64,000 bases of DNA from Bog-473 sp963824195 (lineage in GTDB: Bacteria > Actinomycetota > Acidimicrobiia > Acidimicrobiales > RAAP-2), in contig CAWGOJ010000005.1 in NCBI GenBank assembly GCA_963824195.1, positions 106,254-170,253 of the forward strand, in the 5' to 3' direction. Below, in pieces: positions 53,042 to 63,866 of the stretch (position 1 is its first letter; the number at the start of each line of letters is the position of its first letter). The notes below the pieces were generated by a model that worked only from the letters and a program-made list of their open reading frames with translations, searched no databases and was not told where the DNA came from. A program made the translations under genes and the position numbers.

Positions 53042-53892
53042 TCAGCCCCGCGGCAGCACGGCCGCGCACACCTTGTAGCAGTGGCCGTCCCGAGGGGGGC
53101 TGACGGTCACCAGTAGGTACTGCGGCTCGAACCCGAGCGCCGTGGCCAGGCTCTTTCCACTGAGGCGCTCGCGCCGTGCCGCATCGAGCGCACGGGCGGC
53201 GTTGCGGTCCTCAACGGGGAGCCAGACATCGTCGCGGTCCCACCCGAAGCGGACCCAGGTAGTGCCGTCGGCCTGACGCCGGATCAGCTGGGGTCTCCGG
53301 GTGGGCTCTATCAGCGCCACCGACGGTCGGAACCCACGGAACTCCCAGTAGGGCGCAGAAGGCCCGGGGAAGCCGAGCAGCGGGCCGTCGGGAGTGGCCA
53401 CGAGACGCCGCAGGAGCTTGCGCAAGTGGCGGCCCCGCAGCGTGCCGACGTGGCGGGGGAGGTCGGCGACGGTGGTGGCCTCGGGCTGGGCGAGGTCGTC
53501 GCGCTCTGGATCTGCGGCCAGCGTCACCTCGACCACGTCGAAGGTGCTGATGTCGGGCTCGTGGCCCTCTGGCCACGGCACCCGCACGCGCATGACTGTG
53601 CGTGTCGCCAGGTCCACGACGGTCGTGTCCTCCGTCGTGGAGGAGAGGACCAGCAGGTGCAGCGTGGAGCCGCCCGCGGTGGGCACCCGCTCCTTGCGGC
53701 GGGCCGAGCGCCGCAGGAGGCGCGACGGGTCGGTCGTCGTCTCGGAGGAGCTGCCTCGGCCGGAACGACGGATGCCCGTCGAGGTGCCGCCGCCCGCTGC
53801 CGGTTCGCCGGGGGTCCCGTGCACGACCCCGGTGTCGCCGCCACTGCCAGCCCCGCCTCCGGCTCCGGCCTCACCTGCGGCCCCGGCCTCAC

Positions 53893-53896
<4 letters not shown>
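53042..53896 (-). CDS. Hypothetical protein with disordered N-terminus
   Basis: The 284-residue protein begins with about 45 residues of Gly/Ala/Glu, a basic patch (RLLRRSARRKER) and then a folded beta-rich body (TLHLLVLSSTTEDTTVVDLATRTVMRVRV). A segment PYWEFRGFRPSVALIEPTRRPQLIRR lies near residue 190. It overlaps the thioredoxin-domain gene by 4 bases and is downstream in the same operon. No family is recognised. Charged residues are balanced and no TM helix is seen, so it is probably cytoplasmic. Confidence 0.65.
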
Positions 53897-55965
<2,069 letters not shown>

Positions 55966-55972
55966 GAGAGGG

Positions 55973-55978
55973 ATGCTA
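55973..55978 (-). promoter_or_regulatory. -10 hexamer TAGCAT of the YyaL-type gene
   Basis: Reverse-strand TAGCAT lies 7 bases before the GTG at 55965. Identical hexamer and nearly identical spacing occur at the Rrf2 gene. Confidence 0.45.
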
Positions 55979-56033
55979 GGGCCGTCCCCCGGTGGGGCGC
56001 CGCACGCGGCAGCGCCCGTGCAAGGCTCAGGCG

Positions 56034-56804
56034 ATGGAGCTCGAACTGAGGGGAAAGACGGCGCTCATCACCGGTGGGAGCCGAGGCATCGGTCTGGCCA
56101 TGGCCTCCAGGTTCGTCGAAGCCGGCGCGAACGTCATGATCACGAGCCGGACGGCGGAGGACCTGGCCGAGGCGACGGCGGGGCTGGTGGCGGCGGGTGC
56201 GCCCGGGGACCGGGTGGCCTGGGTCGCGGCCCACGTGGGCCGACCCGACGACGCCAAGGGCTGCGTCGCCGACACGGTGGCCCGCTTCGGCGGCCTCGAC
56301 ATCCTCGTGAACAACGCGGGCACGAACCCGTATTTCGGCCCCATGATCGACATCGACCTGGTCAGGGCCCAGAAGACGTTCGAAGTGAACCAGCTCTCGG
56401 TGCTGGTCTGGACGGCGGAGGCCGTCAGGGCGGGACTCCGCGGCTCGGTGATCAACGTCGCTTCGGTGGGGGGGTTGGGCGTCGAGCCGAACATCGGTTG
56501 GTACAACGTGACCAAGGCGGCCGTTCTCCACATCACCAGGCAGCTTTCCTTCGAGCTCGCGCCCGACATCCGGGTCAACGCGCTGGCGCCGGGCCTGGTC
56601 AAGACGAAGCTGGCGTCGGCCCTGTGGGAGGGCCCGGGGGAGGAGCGGATCGCCGAGCACATCCCGCTACGCCGGCTCGGCGTGCCCGACGACGTGGCCA
56701 CGGCCGCACTCTTCCTGGCTTCGGACGCCTCGTCGTGGATCACGGGTCAGACGTTGGTCGTCGACGGCGGGACGATCACCCAGCCCTCTGGCGGGGTGGG
56801 CTGA
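56034..56804 (+). CDS. SDR-family oxidoreductase
   Basis: This 256-residue classical short-chain dehydrogenase has the cofactor loop TGGSRGIGLAMA (13-24), NNAGTNPYFGPM, and catalytic S144, Y157 and K161 (WYNVTKAAV). It ends VVDGGTITQPS. Within the loop the arginine after SR suggests NADP use. It starts ATG at 56034. The 3-oxoacyl-ACP reductase-like pattern does not reveal the substrate. It lies 90 bp before the ECF41 promoter, so it is upstream of, not within, that regulon unit. Confidence 0.9.
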   Translation: MELELRGKTALITGGSRGIGLAMASRFVEAGANVMITSRTAEDLAEATAGLVAAGAPGDRVAWVAAHVGRPDDAKGCVADTVARFGGLDILVNNAGTNPYFGPMIDIDLVRAQKTFEVNQLSVLVWTAEAVRAGLRGSVINVASVGGLGVEPNIGWYNVTKAAVLHITRQLSFELAPDIRVNALAPGLVKTKLASALWEGPGEERIAEHIPLRRLGVPDDVATAALFLASDASSWITGQTLVVDGGTITQPSGGVG

Positions 56805-56826
56805 GCATTTCAGCCGCTGCATGCCG

Positions 56827-56853
56827 TGTCACACATCCGTGCCCTGTCCCGTC
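56827..56853 (+). promoter_or_regulatory. ECF41 (SigJ-type) promoter
   Basis: TGTCACA (56827-56833) and CGTC (56850-56853) are separated by 16 bp, the promoter signature described for ECF41 sigma factors. It lies about 40 bases before the AhpD-like gene, whose overlapping partner is itself an ECF41 sigma, so autoregulation is the simplest reading. Confidence 0.75.
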
Positions 56854-56893
56854 TGGACGGGTAGTAGATACACGGAACGAAAGGTGGCGCACC

Positions 56894-57478
56894 ATGGCCT
56901 ATGTGCCCGTGCAGGACGAACCCAGAGGCATGATCCCCCGGCTGGCCCGCCGGTACACCAAGCGCCGTTTCGGGCAGATGATCGAGCCCACGGCGGCGGC
57001 ATCGCATCACTCCGGCGTGCTCGTCGCCATGGGCAGCCTCGAGACGGCGGTCCAGCTCGGCTGGAAGAAGCTCGATCCCACGCTGAAGTGGCTGGCCATC
57101 CAGGCGACCGGGACCCAGATCGGTTGCTCGTGGTGCATCGACTACGGCTACTACGAGGGCATGCACGAGGGGATCGACCCTGCGAAGGTCAGAGCCGTGA
57201 CCCACTGGCGAGCGAGCGATCTCTTCGACGACCGGGAGCGGGTGGTCCTCGAGTACGCCGAGGTGGCGACCTCCTGCCCGGCCGAGGTGTCCGAGCAGCT
57301 CGCCGCCCGGATCCGGGTCCACCTCAGTGATGCGGAGTTCGTCGAGCTCGCCGCATGGGTGGCGCTGGAGAACTTCCGGTCACGCTTCAACGCCGGCCTC
57401 GGTTTGCGCAGCCAGGGGTTCTCCGACACCTGCGAGATCCCCATGCGCGATGCGCCCGACGCGGATGTCCTTGCCTGA
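56894..57478 (+). CDS. Carboxymuconolactone decarboxylase-family protein
   Basis: A 194-residue CMD/AhpD-like protein with the redox motif IGCSWCIDYGYYEGM (CSWC) and a helical bundle (ERVVLEYAEVATSCPAEV, FVELAAWVALENFRSRFNAGLGL). Genes of this type are the usual targets of ECF41 sigma factors. GAAAGGTGGC precedes the ATG. It overlaps the sigma gene by 14 bp. It probably acts as a peroxidase-like or quinone-detoxifying protein, with electron donor unknown. Confidence 0.88.
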   Translation: MAYVPVQDEPRGMIPRLARRYTKRRFGQMIEPTAAASHHSGVLVAMGSLETAVQLGWKKLDPTLKWLAIQATGTQIGCSWCIDYGYYEGMHEGIDPAKVRAVTHWRASDLFDDRERVVLEYAEVATSCPAEVSEQLAARIRVHLSDAEFVELAAWVALENFRSRFNAGLGLRSQGFSDTCEIPMRDAPDADVLA

Positions 57479-58364
57479 CCCCGAGGCCGACGCCGCGGCG
57501 TTCGAGGAGTGGCGCTCGCTCCTGTTCGGCATCGCGTACCGCATGCTGGGCAGCGCCGCCGACGCCGAGGACGTGGTGCAGGAGGCGTGCGTCCGCTGGC
57601 TTCGGCGAGGCGACGAGCCCATCGAGTCGGTGCGCGCCTACGTGGTCACCATCGTCACGCGCCTCTGTCTCGACCAGCTCGATTCGGCCCGGGCGAAGCG
57701 CGTGACCTACGCGGGGCCGTGGTTGCCCGAGCCCGTGGTCGCCGACGGGACCGGGGCGGCTGAGCAGGCGGACTCCCTGTCACTTGCGTTCCTCGTGCTC
57801 CTCGAGGAGCTCACGCCCCTCGAGCGTGCCGCATACCTCCTCCATGACATCTTCGGCTATTCGTTCGAGGAGGTGGCCCGGTCGCTCGGGCGGACGCCCG
57901 CCGCCTGTCGCCAGCTTGGAGCTCGTGCCCGTCGCCACATCGAGGGGCGCCGTCAGCGCTTCGATGCGGACCTTCGCCACGGCCGAGAGCTGACGGACCG
58001 CTTCCTGGTGGCATGCGCCACCGGGGACCTCTCTGGCTTGCTCGACATGCTCTCGGACGACGTCGTGGTCTGGACGGACGGCGGGGGCAAGGTCCGGGCG
58101 GCCATGCGCCCCGTTGTGGGACCGCGGCGCAGCTCGCGTTTTCTGATGAACGTGGCCAAGAGGGTGCACGGCATGCCCAAGGCGGCTGTCCTCAACGGCC
58201 AGCCGTCGAGTGTCTTCGTCGACGGGGGCACGGTGGTGGCTGCGCTCGTCCTCGACGTCATGGAGGGCAAGATCGTGGGGGTGCGGGTCGTCTCGAACCC
58301 GGACAAGCTCAAACGCCTGAGCGCGCAGCTGGTGGGCGCCGGCCCCGCCGACGGTCCGGCTTAG
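57465..58364 (+). CDS. ECF41-family sigma factor (SigJ-like)
   Basis: The N-terminal sigma domains are EEWRSLLFGIAYRMLGSAADAEDVVQEA (sigma2) and LTPLERAAYLLHDIFGYSFEEVARSLGRTPAACRQL (sigma4). A linker WLPEP and a C-terminal SnoaL-like domain follow, with the ECF41 motifs DGGGKV (WTDGGGKVRAAM) and NPDKL (VVSNPDKLKRL). All three motifs typical of the group are present. There is no anti-sigma gene; the SnoaL domain is known to control these sigmas. From ATG 57465 it has 299 residues. It converges with menE, with one base between stops. Confidence 0.94.
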   Translation: MSLPDPEADAAAFEEWRSLLFGIAYRMLGSAADAEDVVQEACVRWLRRGDEPIESVRAYVVTIVTRLCLDQLDSARAKRVTYAGPWLPEPVVADGTGAAEQADSLSLAFLVLLEELTPLERAAYLLHDIFGYSFEEVARSLGRTPAACRQLGARARRHIEGRRQRFDADLRHGRELTDRFLVACATGDLSGLLDMLSDDVVVWTDGGGKVRAAMRPVVGPRRSSRFLMNVAKRVHGMPKAAVLNGQPSSVFVDGGTVVAALVLDVMEGKIVGVRVVSNPDKLKRLSAQLVGAGPADGPA

Positions 58365-58365
58365 G

Positions 58366-59538
58366 TCACTCCAACTCCCGCCGCCGAACCTTGCCCGCCG
58401 CAGTACGGGGGAGATCGTCGACGATCACCAGCTCCTTGGGCGCGGCCCAGGGCGCAATGGTGTCCACCACGATCTGTCGCAATTCCTCGAGAGAAGGCGC
58501 GTCGTCGCTGGGCACCACCCACGCGACGACGCGCTCACCCCATTCGGGGTCGGAGCGCTTCCACACGGCGACCTCGGCGACGGCCGGGTGCGCGATCAGG
58601 ACCCGCTCGACGAGGTCGGGCCACACCTTTTCCGCTCCCGTCGTGATGACGTCGTCGATCCGGCCGGACACCACGAGCTTGCCGTCGGAGTCGAAGCCGC
58701 CTGAGTCCCCGGTGGCGAACCACGTCGATGTGCCGTCGGGTCCGACGACCCTCCCGTCCTCGCCGCCGCGGTAGCAGCGGAACAGCATGGGCGCCCGGAT
58801 CAGGATCTCGCCTTCCCGATCCGCATCTGGCGCTTCAGGTCCAGAGGATGCGCGCTCGGTCGGTTTGAGGGCGATCTCCACTCCCTCGAGAGGCACGCCG
58901 TCGTAGACGAGGCCAGAGCCCGTCTCGGTCATGCCGTAGGTGGACACGACGTTGGGCGGCAGTGCATCGGGCGCCTTGCTGCCGCCCAGCAGCACGCAGG
59001 TGAAGACGGAGGGATCGAGCCTCTGCAGTGCGGTCGCCACCAGGGCCACGTGGGTGGCCCGTCCCGACCGACCCACCTGCTCGACGGTGTCCGCCTCGAA
59101 TCCGGGCATCACCAGGAGGGGGGTTCCCGTGATGATCGACCGGGTCACGACCGAGAGCCCGCCGATGTGCGCCAGCGGCAGGCAGGCGAGCCACGAATGC
59201 CGGGCGGGGTCGATGCCGAGCCGCTCCGAGGTCGCCCGGGCCGACGCCGCGATGGCGTCATGGGTCAGCACGACCCCTTTGGGTTGACCCGAGGTGCCCG
59301 AAGTCGCGACGACCAGTGCGTCGCCCTCGGCCACCGGGATCCCGTCCTGCAGCGCGTGCTGCTCCCCGTCGGAGCCAACGATGCGGGTCGGACGGAGCGC
59401 GTCGAGCATCGTCGTGCGAGCGGCGGGGGGTAGGCGGGGGTCGAGGGGAGCGGCGGCGTCCCCGGTGTCCCAGATGGCCCGGAGCGCATCGACAAAGCCC
59501 ATCCCACCAGGGAGGTCGAGTGCGACGAGTTCAGGCAC
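58366..59538 (-). CDS. menE: o-Succinylbenzoate-CoA ligase
   Basis: MenE activates o-succinylbenzoate with CoA for menaquinone. The 390-residue ANL-type ligase has VATSGTSGQPKGVVLTHDAI, STYGMTETGSGLVYDG and ATGDSGGFDSDGKLVVSGRIDDVITTGAEK. The catalytic lysine lies in RTAAGKVRRREL. I prefer the GTG at 59538 (PVPELVALDLPGG), 8 bases after a reverse-strand TACGCT. An ATG at 59589 would overlap menB, whose own start at 59560 is also leaderless-like. It is short compared with other MenE proteins at the N-terminus. Confidence 0.9.
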   Translation of the reverse strand: MPELVALDLPGGMGFVDALRAIWDTGDAAAPLDPRLPPAARTTMLDALRPTRIVGSDGEQHALQDGIPVAEGDALVVATSGTSGQPKGVVLTHDAIAASARATSERLGIDPARHSWLACLPLAHIGGLSVVTRSIITGTPLLVMPGFEADTVEQVGRSGRATHVALVATALQRLDPSVFTCVLLGGSKAPDALPPNVVSTYGMTETGSGLVYDGVPLEGVEIALKPTERASSGPEAPDADREGEILIRAPMLFRCYRGGEDGRVVGPDGTSTWFATGDSGGFDSDGKLVVSGRIDDVITTGAEKVWPDLVERVLIAHPAVAEVAVWKRSDPEWGERVVAWVVPSDDAPSLEELRQIVVDTIAPWAAPKELVIVDDLPRTAAGKVRRRELE

Positions 59539-59545
59539 CGGCCAG

Positions 59546-59552
59546 TAGCGTA
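59546..59552. promoter_or_regulatory. Overlapping divergent -10 hexamers, menE/menB
   Basis: TAGCGTA reads TAGCGT forward (8 bases before the menB GTG at 59560) and TACGCT reverse (8 bases before the menE GTG at 59538). Start codons are 21 bp apart. The layout repeats that of the kinase/GH4 pair. Confidence 0.55.
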
Positions 59553-59559
59553 GGGCGCC

Positions 59560-60450
59560 GTGCAGACCGTGGTCACCGGAAGTCCTCATGATCCCCTCGA
59601 CGATCTTCGCCTCCTCCCGACGCCCGCATGGGAAGTGCAGGGCTCGTTCAAGGACATCCGCTACGAGGTGGCCGAGGGCATCGCGAAGCTCACGATCTGC
59701 CGGCCGGAGCGTCGGAACGCCTTCCGGCCCCAGACGCTCTTCGAGCTGACCGAGGCGTTCACCGCGGCCCGCGACGACCCGGATGTGGGGGTCATCATCC
59801 TCTGCGGGGAGGGGCCGGACGCCTTCTGCTCGGGTGGGGACCAGAAGATCCGGGGAGACGACGGTTACATCGGTGACGACGCCGTGGCCGAGCGGGGCAT
59901 CGGACGCCTCAACGTCCTGGACCTCCAGATCCTCATGCGGCGGATCCCGAAGCCGATCGTCGCCATGGTCGCCGGCTACGCCATCGGCGGCGGCCACATC
60001 CTGCATCTGGTCTGCGATCTCTCCATCGCCGCCGACAACGCACGGTTCGGCCAGACGGGACCGAAGGTGGGGAGCTTCGACGGCGGCTACGGGTCCTCCA
60101 TCCTCGCCCGGACGATCGGCCTCAAGCGGGCGAAGGAGGTGTGGTTCCTTTGCCGCCAGTACGGTGCAGAGCAGGCCCTCGACTGGGGACTCGTGAACGC
60201 AGTGGTGCCGCTGGACGATCTCGAGCGTGAGACGGTGGCCTGGTGCCGGCAGATGCTCACCCTCTCGCCGATCGCCTTGCGGATGATCAAGGCGGGTATG
60301 AACGCAGCTGACGACGGCCTGGCGGGCGTGCAGCAGCTCGCCGGCGACGCCACCATGCTCTTCTACATGACGGAAGAAGGGCAAGAGGGTAGGAACGCCT
60401 TCGTCGAGCACCGTGCTCCGGACTTCTCCCGGTTCCCTCGCCGCCCGTGA
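59560..60450 (+). CDS. menB: 1,4-Dihydroxy-2-naphthoyl-CoA synthase
   Basis: MenB closes the naphthoate ring. The 296-residue crotonase-fold protein has KLTICRPERRNAFRPQTL, the oxyanion region FCSGGDQKI, GYAIGGGHILHLVCDLSIA and the MenB-specific QTGPKVGSFDGGYGSS. The GTG at 59560 is supported by TAGCGT 8 bases upstream. It overlaps menA by GTGA and is followed by menA only, since menH and menD are read in other directions. Confidence 0.95.
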   Translation: MQTVVTGSPHDPLDDLRLLPTPAWEVQGSFKDIRYEVAEGIAKLTICRPERRNAFRPQTLFELTEAFTAARDDPDVGVIILCGEGPDAFCSGGDQKIRGDDGYIGDDAVAERGIGRLNVLDLQILMRRIPKPIVAMVAGYAIGGGHILHLVCDLSIAADNARFGQTGPKVGSFDGGYGSSILARTIGLKRAKEVWFLCRQYGAEQALDWGLVNAVVPLDDLERETVAWCRQMLTLSPIALRMIKAGMNAADDGLAGVQQLAGDATMLFYMTEEGQEGRNAFVEHRAPDFSRFPRRP

Positions 60451-61430
60451 GCCCGCCGCTCAAGCTGTGGGTGGCGGGCGCGCGCCCCCGCACGCTTCCT
60501 GCGGCGGTCGTCCCCGTTGCCGTGGGGACTGCGGCTGGGTACCTCTCCAGCGGCCGGTTCGTCATCACCACACCACAGATCTCCGGTGCCTGCCACGCCG
60601 CAGCGTGCGCCAACTTCGACCGCCAGCTGTCGTGGCTCAACGCCCTCCTGGCCCTGATCGTCGCCTTGGGCATCCAGGTGGGGACGAACTACGTCAACGA
60701 CTACGCCGACGGGGTCCGGGGGACCGACGAGCACCGGGTCGGGCCGGTCCGCCTGGTGGCGGGCAGGCTGGCCACCGTCCGGGAGGTCAAGGTCGCTGCA
60801 CTCGTTTCATTCGGGGTGGCCGGTCTGGCCGGCCTGGCATTGGCGGCGCGCGTCACCTGGTGGCTCATCCCGCTGGGTCTGCTGTGCGGCATCGCAGGAT
60901 GGGCGTACACGGGGGGCCCGAGACCGTATGGCTATCTCGGATTCGGCGAGCTGTTCGTCTTCGTCTTTTTCGGTCTCGTCGCAACGGCCGGCTCGGCGTA
61001 CGTGCAGCATGCGCCGTTCGTGATCTCGTTCGGGGGCCACCTGTTCGCGTATAACTACGACTGGGGGTTCGTGCTGTCGGCCGGCGTGCCCGTGGGGTTC
61101 TTGGCAGCGGCCCTCCTCGAGGCGAACAACCTCCGCGACATCGACACTGACACGGAGTCAGGCAAGAAGACTCTTGCCGTGCGCGTCGGGCGGCGGGCCG
61201 CAGGTTTGCTCTACTGCTTCACCCTGATCGGCGTGGCGCTCTCCATCGGCATCCTGCACAACTACCGTGCCTGGTCGCTGATCGCGCTGGCGGCGACGCC
61301 GCTCGCCGTCTACCCGGTACGGCTCGCGCTCGGTGACCGAAGCGGCAGGGCGCTGCTGCCGATGCTGGGGGCGACCGCCCGGCTCCAGATCGTCGCCGGC
61401 GCGCTCCTCACGGTTGGGTTGCTCATATGA
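60447..61430 (+). CDS. menA: 1,4-Dihydroxy-2-naphthoate polyprenyltransferase
   Basis: MenA prenylates DHNA in the membrane. The 327-residue UbiA-family protein has about nine TM helices. Its first aspartate motif is N-Y-V-N-D-Y-A-D-G (GTNYVNDYADGVRGTD) and the second lies in NNLRDIDTDTESGKKTLAVR. KLWVAGARPRTLPAAVVPVAVG at the N-terminus matches MenA. The last 8 bases overlap the end of menH on the other strand. Confidence 0.94.
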   Translation: MSPPLKLWVAGARPRTLPAAVVPVAVGTAAGYLSSGRFVITTPQISGACHAAACANFDRQLSWLNALLALIVALGIQVGTNYVNDYADGVRGTDEHRVGPVRLVAGRLATVREVKVAALVSFGVAGLAGLALAARVTWWLIPLGLLCGIAGWAYTGGPRPYGYLGFGELFVFVFFGLVATAGSAYVQHAPFVISFGGHLFAYNYDWGFVLSAGVPVGFLAAALLEANNLRDIDTDTESGKKTLAVRVGRRAAGLLYCFTLIGVALSIGILHNYRAWSLIALAATPLAVYPVRLALGDRSGRALLPMLGATARLQIVAGALLTVGLLI

Positions 61431-62208
61431 GGCCGGGCTCCACCGCGTCGAGCCAGTGATCCACTATCCGCGAGGCCTGATCGGGTTGGGAGAGGTGTAC
61501 CGCATGACCGCCGCCCGGGACGAGAGAGGCAACCGCCCGCGGCACCAGGCGAGCAATCCTGAGCGCGTGCGAGGCGAAGCGGGTGTCGTCGGCTCCGGCC
61601 ATGGCCAGGACCGGGCACGTGAGCGTCGTGAGGCGGTCCCAGAGCGGCTCCTGGGTGCCGGCCCCGCACAGGCGCAGGCTCGAGGCGAGGCCGGATGCGC
61701 TATTGCGGCGGCGTTCCGACCGCTCCGCGGCGTCCGTGGATGCGAGTCGATCGAACATCGGACCGGCCAGCCACTCGTCCAGGAAGCCGTCGACGTCGCC
61801 ACTGGCGCCGAGCTTGTCCGCCAGTGCCTCGTCGGAGAGACGTCGGCGCGCCCGATCGGCCGGGTTCTCGATCCCGCCGGTGGCGCCGACGAGCACCGCT
61901 CGGCTCACGCGCAGACCCGTGCCGGTGATGACGTGCAGTGCGACCCGAGCGCCCAGCGAGTAAGCGAAGATGTCGCAGGGTTCATCGCCGATGGTCGTCC
62001 GGACCGACTCCGCCACGAGGGCGGCGGTCTCCGGCAGGTCCGCCTGCACCGAGTCGGATCCGGCGTGGCCGGGGAGGTCGATGGCCACCAGCGAGTGGGA
62101 TTCGCCCAGGTGCGCGCCGAAACGGCCGAAGAGCCGCCCTGTCTGTGTGAAGCCGTGCAGCACCACCAGGGGTGGACCCGAACCGCGCACCTCGACATGG
62201 AGTGGCAC
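61423..62208 (-). CDS. menH: MenH-like alpha/beta hydrolase (SHCHC synthase)
   Basis: A 261-residue alpha/beta hydrolase in the men cluster. It has LVVLHGFTQTGRLFGRF, the nucleophile elbow AYSLGARVALHV (alanine in place of the first glycine of GxSxG), the acid in MAGADDTRF and the histidine in PGGGHAVHLSQP. MenH removes pyruvate from SEPHCHC. The GTG at 62208 is 8 bases after TACGCT on the reverse strand. It is read opposite to menA (8-bp tail overlap) and divergent from menD by 5 bp. Confidence 0.85.
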   Translation of the reverse strand: MPLHVEVRGSGPPLVVLHGFTQTGRLFGRFGAHLGESHSLVAIDLPGHAGSDSVQADLPETAALVAESVRTTIGDEPCDIFAYSLGARVALHVITGTGLRVSRAVLVGATGGIENPADRARRRLSDEALADKLGASGDVDGFLDEWLAGPMFDRLASTDAAERSERRRNSASGLASSLRLCGAGTQEPLWDRLTTLTCPVLAMAGADDTRFASHALRIARLVPRAVASLVPGGGHAVHLSQPDQASRIVDHWLDAVEPGLI

Positions 62209-62213
62209 GCCGG

Positions 62214-63866
62214 GTGAGCGTACAGGCCACCTTCAGCGCGACCCTGGTCGACGAGTGGACACGACTCGGGGTCACCGATGCGGTGATCTGCCCCGGCTCG
62301 CGGTCGACTCCTCTGGCGCTGCCCCTGGCGGAGCGACTTCGTGCCCACGTCAGGCTGGACGAGCGGAGTGCGGCCTTCTTCGCGCTCGGTCTGGCCATGG
62401 CGACGGGAAGGCCGACGGTGATCTGTGTGACGAGCGGCACGGCCGCAGCGGAGCTACACCCCGCTGTGGTCGAGGCCCACCACGCACGGATCCCGCTCAT
62501 CGTCTGCACGGCGGACCGGCCGCCCGAGTTGCACGACGTCGGCGCACCTCAGACAATCGAGCAGACGGGCCTCTTCGCGACTGCCGTGCGCTGGGCGCAC
62601 ACCCCGGGAGTGCCCGACGAGGGTCAGCAGGCCACCTGGAGGCCGTTGGCGGTCCAGGCCTTCGTCGAGTCGCTCCATGGAGCAGCGGGTCCGGGCCCGG
62701 TCCACCTCAACCTCGAGTTCCGCGAGCCTCTGACGGGCTCGGCGGGGGAACTCCCGGCGCGCCCAGGCCCTCGTGTCGTCGTCCATGACGAGCAGGGGGT
62801 CTCCGCGCTGTCGGAGCCCCTCCGGGGCCGGGGGATGATCGTCGTCGGTGGCCTGGCGCCCAGGCCACCGGAACCCGCCCGGGTCCTGGCGCTGGCCGAG
62901 CGGCTCGGGTGGCCCGTCCTGGCCGATCCGCGGTCAGGAAGCAGGATGATCGGGACGATTGCAGCCGCCGATTCGATCGTCCGCACCCACCCCCTGCTGC
63001 CCGAGTGCATCGTCGTGCTGGGCGCGCCATGGCTCTCCAGGGCCCTCGGTGAGTACATCTCGGACGCCTCCGCGGCCGGAGCGAGGGTCGTGGTCGTCGA
63101 TCCGTGGCGGCAGTGGGCGGATCCGCTTCGCGTGGCGACGGAGTTTCACTTCTGCCCGGTCGACCCGTGGCTCACGGCGGCAATCGGGGAGGCGTCCCCT
63201 TGCGATCCGGAATGGCTTGGGTCGTGGCGGTTGTGGGAGGAACGGGCGCAGGCCGCCATCACGGGAGTGCTCGGGACCGACCTCAGCGAGCCTCAGGTCG
63301 CCCGGACCGTCCACCGCTACGCGGCGGAGACCGGATCCACCCTCGTCGTGTCGGCGTCCATGCCGATCCGCGATCTCGAGTGGTACGCCGCCGCCGAAGC
63401 CACCGCACCGCGGGTCTTGGCCAATCGAGGCGCCAACGGAATCGATGGTGTCGTGTCGACGGCGCTCGGCGTCGCGGCATCAGGTTCGGGCTGCCCCACG
63501 GTGGCGCTGTTGGGTGACCTGGCGTTCCTCCACGACGTCTCGGGCCTCGTCAACTTGCCGGAGCTCCCCTGCACCTTCGTCGTGGTCGACAACGGTGGGG
63601 GAGGGATCTTCTCGTTCCTTCCCCAGGTGGGTTCGCTGGAGACGGGAACCTTCGAGCGTCTCTTCGGCACGCCTCCCAGCAGCGACCTGGGCGCGGTCGC
63701 GCGCGGGTTCGGACTTCGTGTCCGCGATGTGGTCTCGTTGTCCGAGCTCGGACCTGCCTTGGGCGCGCCTGCGCCCGCGCTGGTCCGGGTGATGGTGCCG
63801 GGGCGGGGGGACAATGTCGCCCTGCACGACTCGATCAACGAGGCGGTCCGTCTCGCGCTGACGTGA
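62214..63866 (+). CDS. menD: SEPHCHC synthase (2-oxoglutarate decarboxylase)
   Basis: MenD is the thiamine-diphosphate enzyme joining isochorismate and 2-oxoglutarate. The 550 residues start QATFSATLVDEWTRLGVTDAVICPGSRSTPLAL and contain the catalytic glutamate region RLDERSAAFFALGLAMATGRP. VICVTSGTAAAELHPAVVEA is followed by the ThDP/Mg motif ALLGDLAFLHDVSGL with VVVDNGGGGIFSFLP. The GTG at 62214 has no good ribosome site. menF, menC and menG are not in the window. Confidence 0.94.
   Translation: MSVQATFSATLVDEWTRLGVTDAVICPGSRSTPLALPLAERLRAHVRLDERSAAFFALGLAMATGRPTVICVTSGTAAAELHPAVVEAHHARIPLIVCTADRPPELHDVGAPQTIEQTGLFATAVRWAHTPGVPDEGQQATWRPLAVQAFVESLHGAAGPGPVHLNLEFREPLTGSAGELPARPGPRVVVHDEQGVSALSEPLRGRGMIVVGGLAPRPPEPARVLALAERLGWPVLADPRSGSRMIGTIAAADSIVRTHPLLPECIVVLGAPWLSRALGEYISDASAAGARVVVVDPWRQWADPLRVATEFHFCPVDPWLTAAIGEASPCDPEWLGSWRLWEERAQAAITGVLGTDLSEPQVARTVHRYAAETGSTLVVSASMPIRDLEWYAAAEATAPRVLANRGANGIDGVVSTALGVAASGSGCPTVALLGDLAFLHDVSGLVNLPELPCTFVVVDNGGGGIFSFLPQVGSLETGTFERLFGTPPSSDLGAVARGFGLRVRDVVSLSELGPALGAPAPALVRVMVPGRGDNVALHDSINEAVRLALT
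62217..62222 (-). promoter_or_regulatory. -10 hexamer TACGCT of menH
   Basis: Reverse-strand TACGCT lies 8 bases before the menH GTG and inside codons 2-3 of menD. It is identical to the menE -10. Confidence 0.45.

Noticed and set aside
52658..53116. Forward frame resembling a luciferase-like monooxygenase fragment
   Set aside because: Only a short VGGNP-like segment fits, the remainder has no family pattern, and no start or ribosome site supports it.
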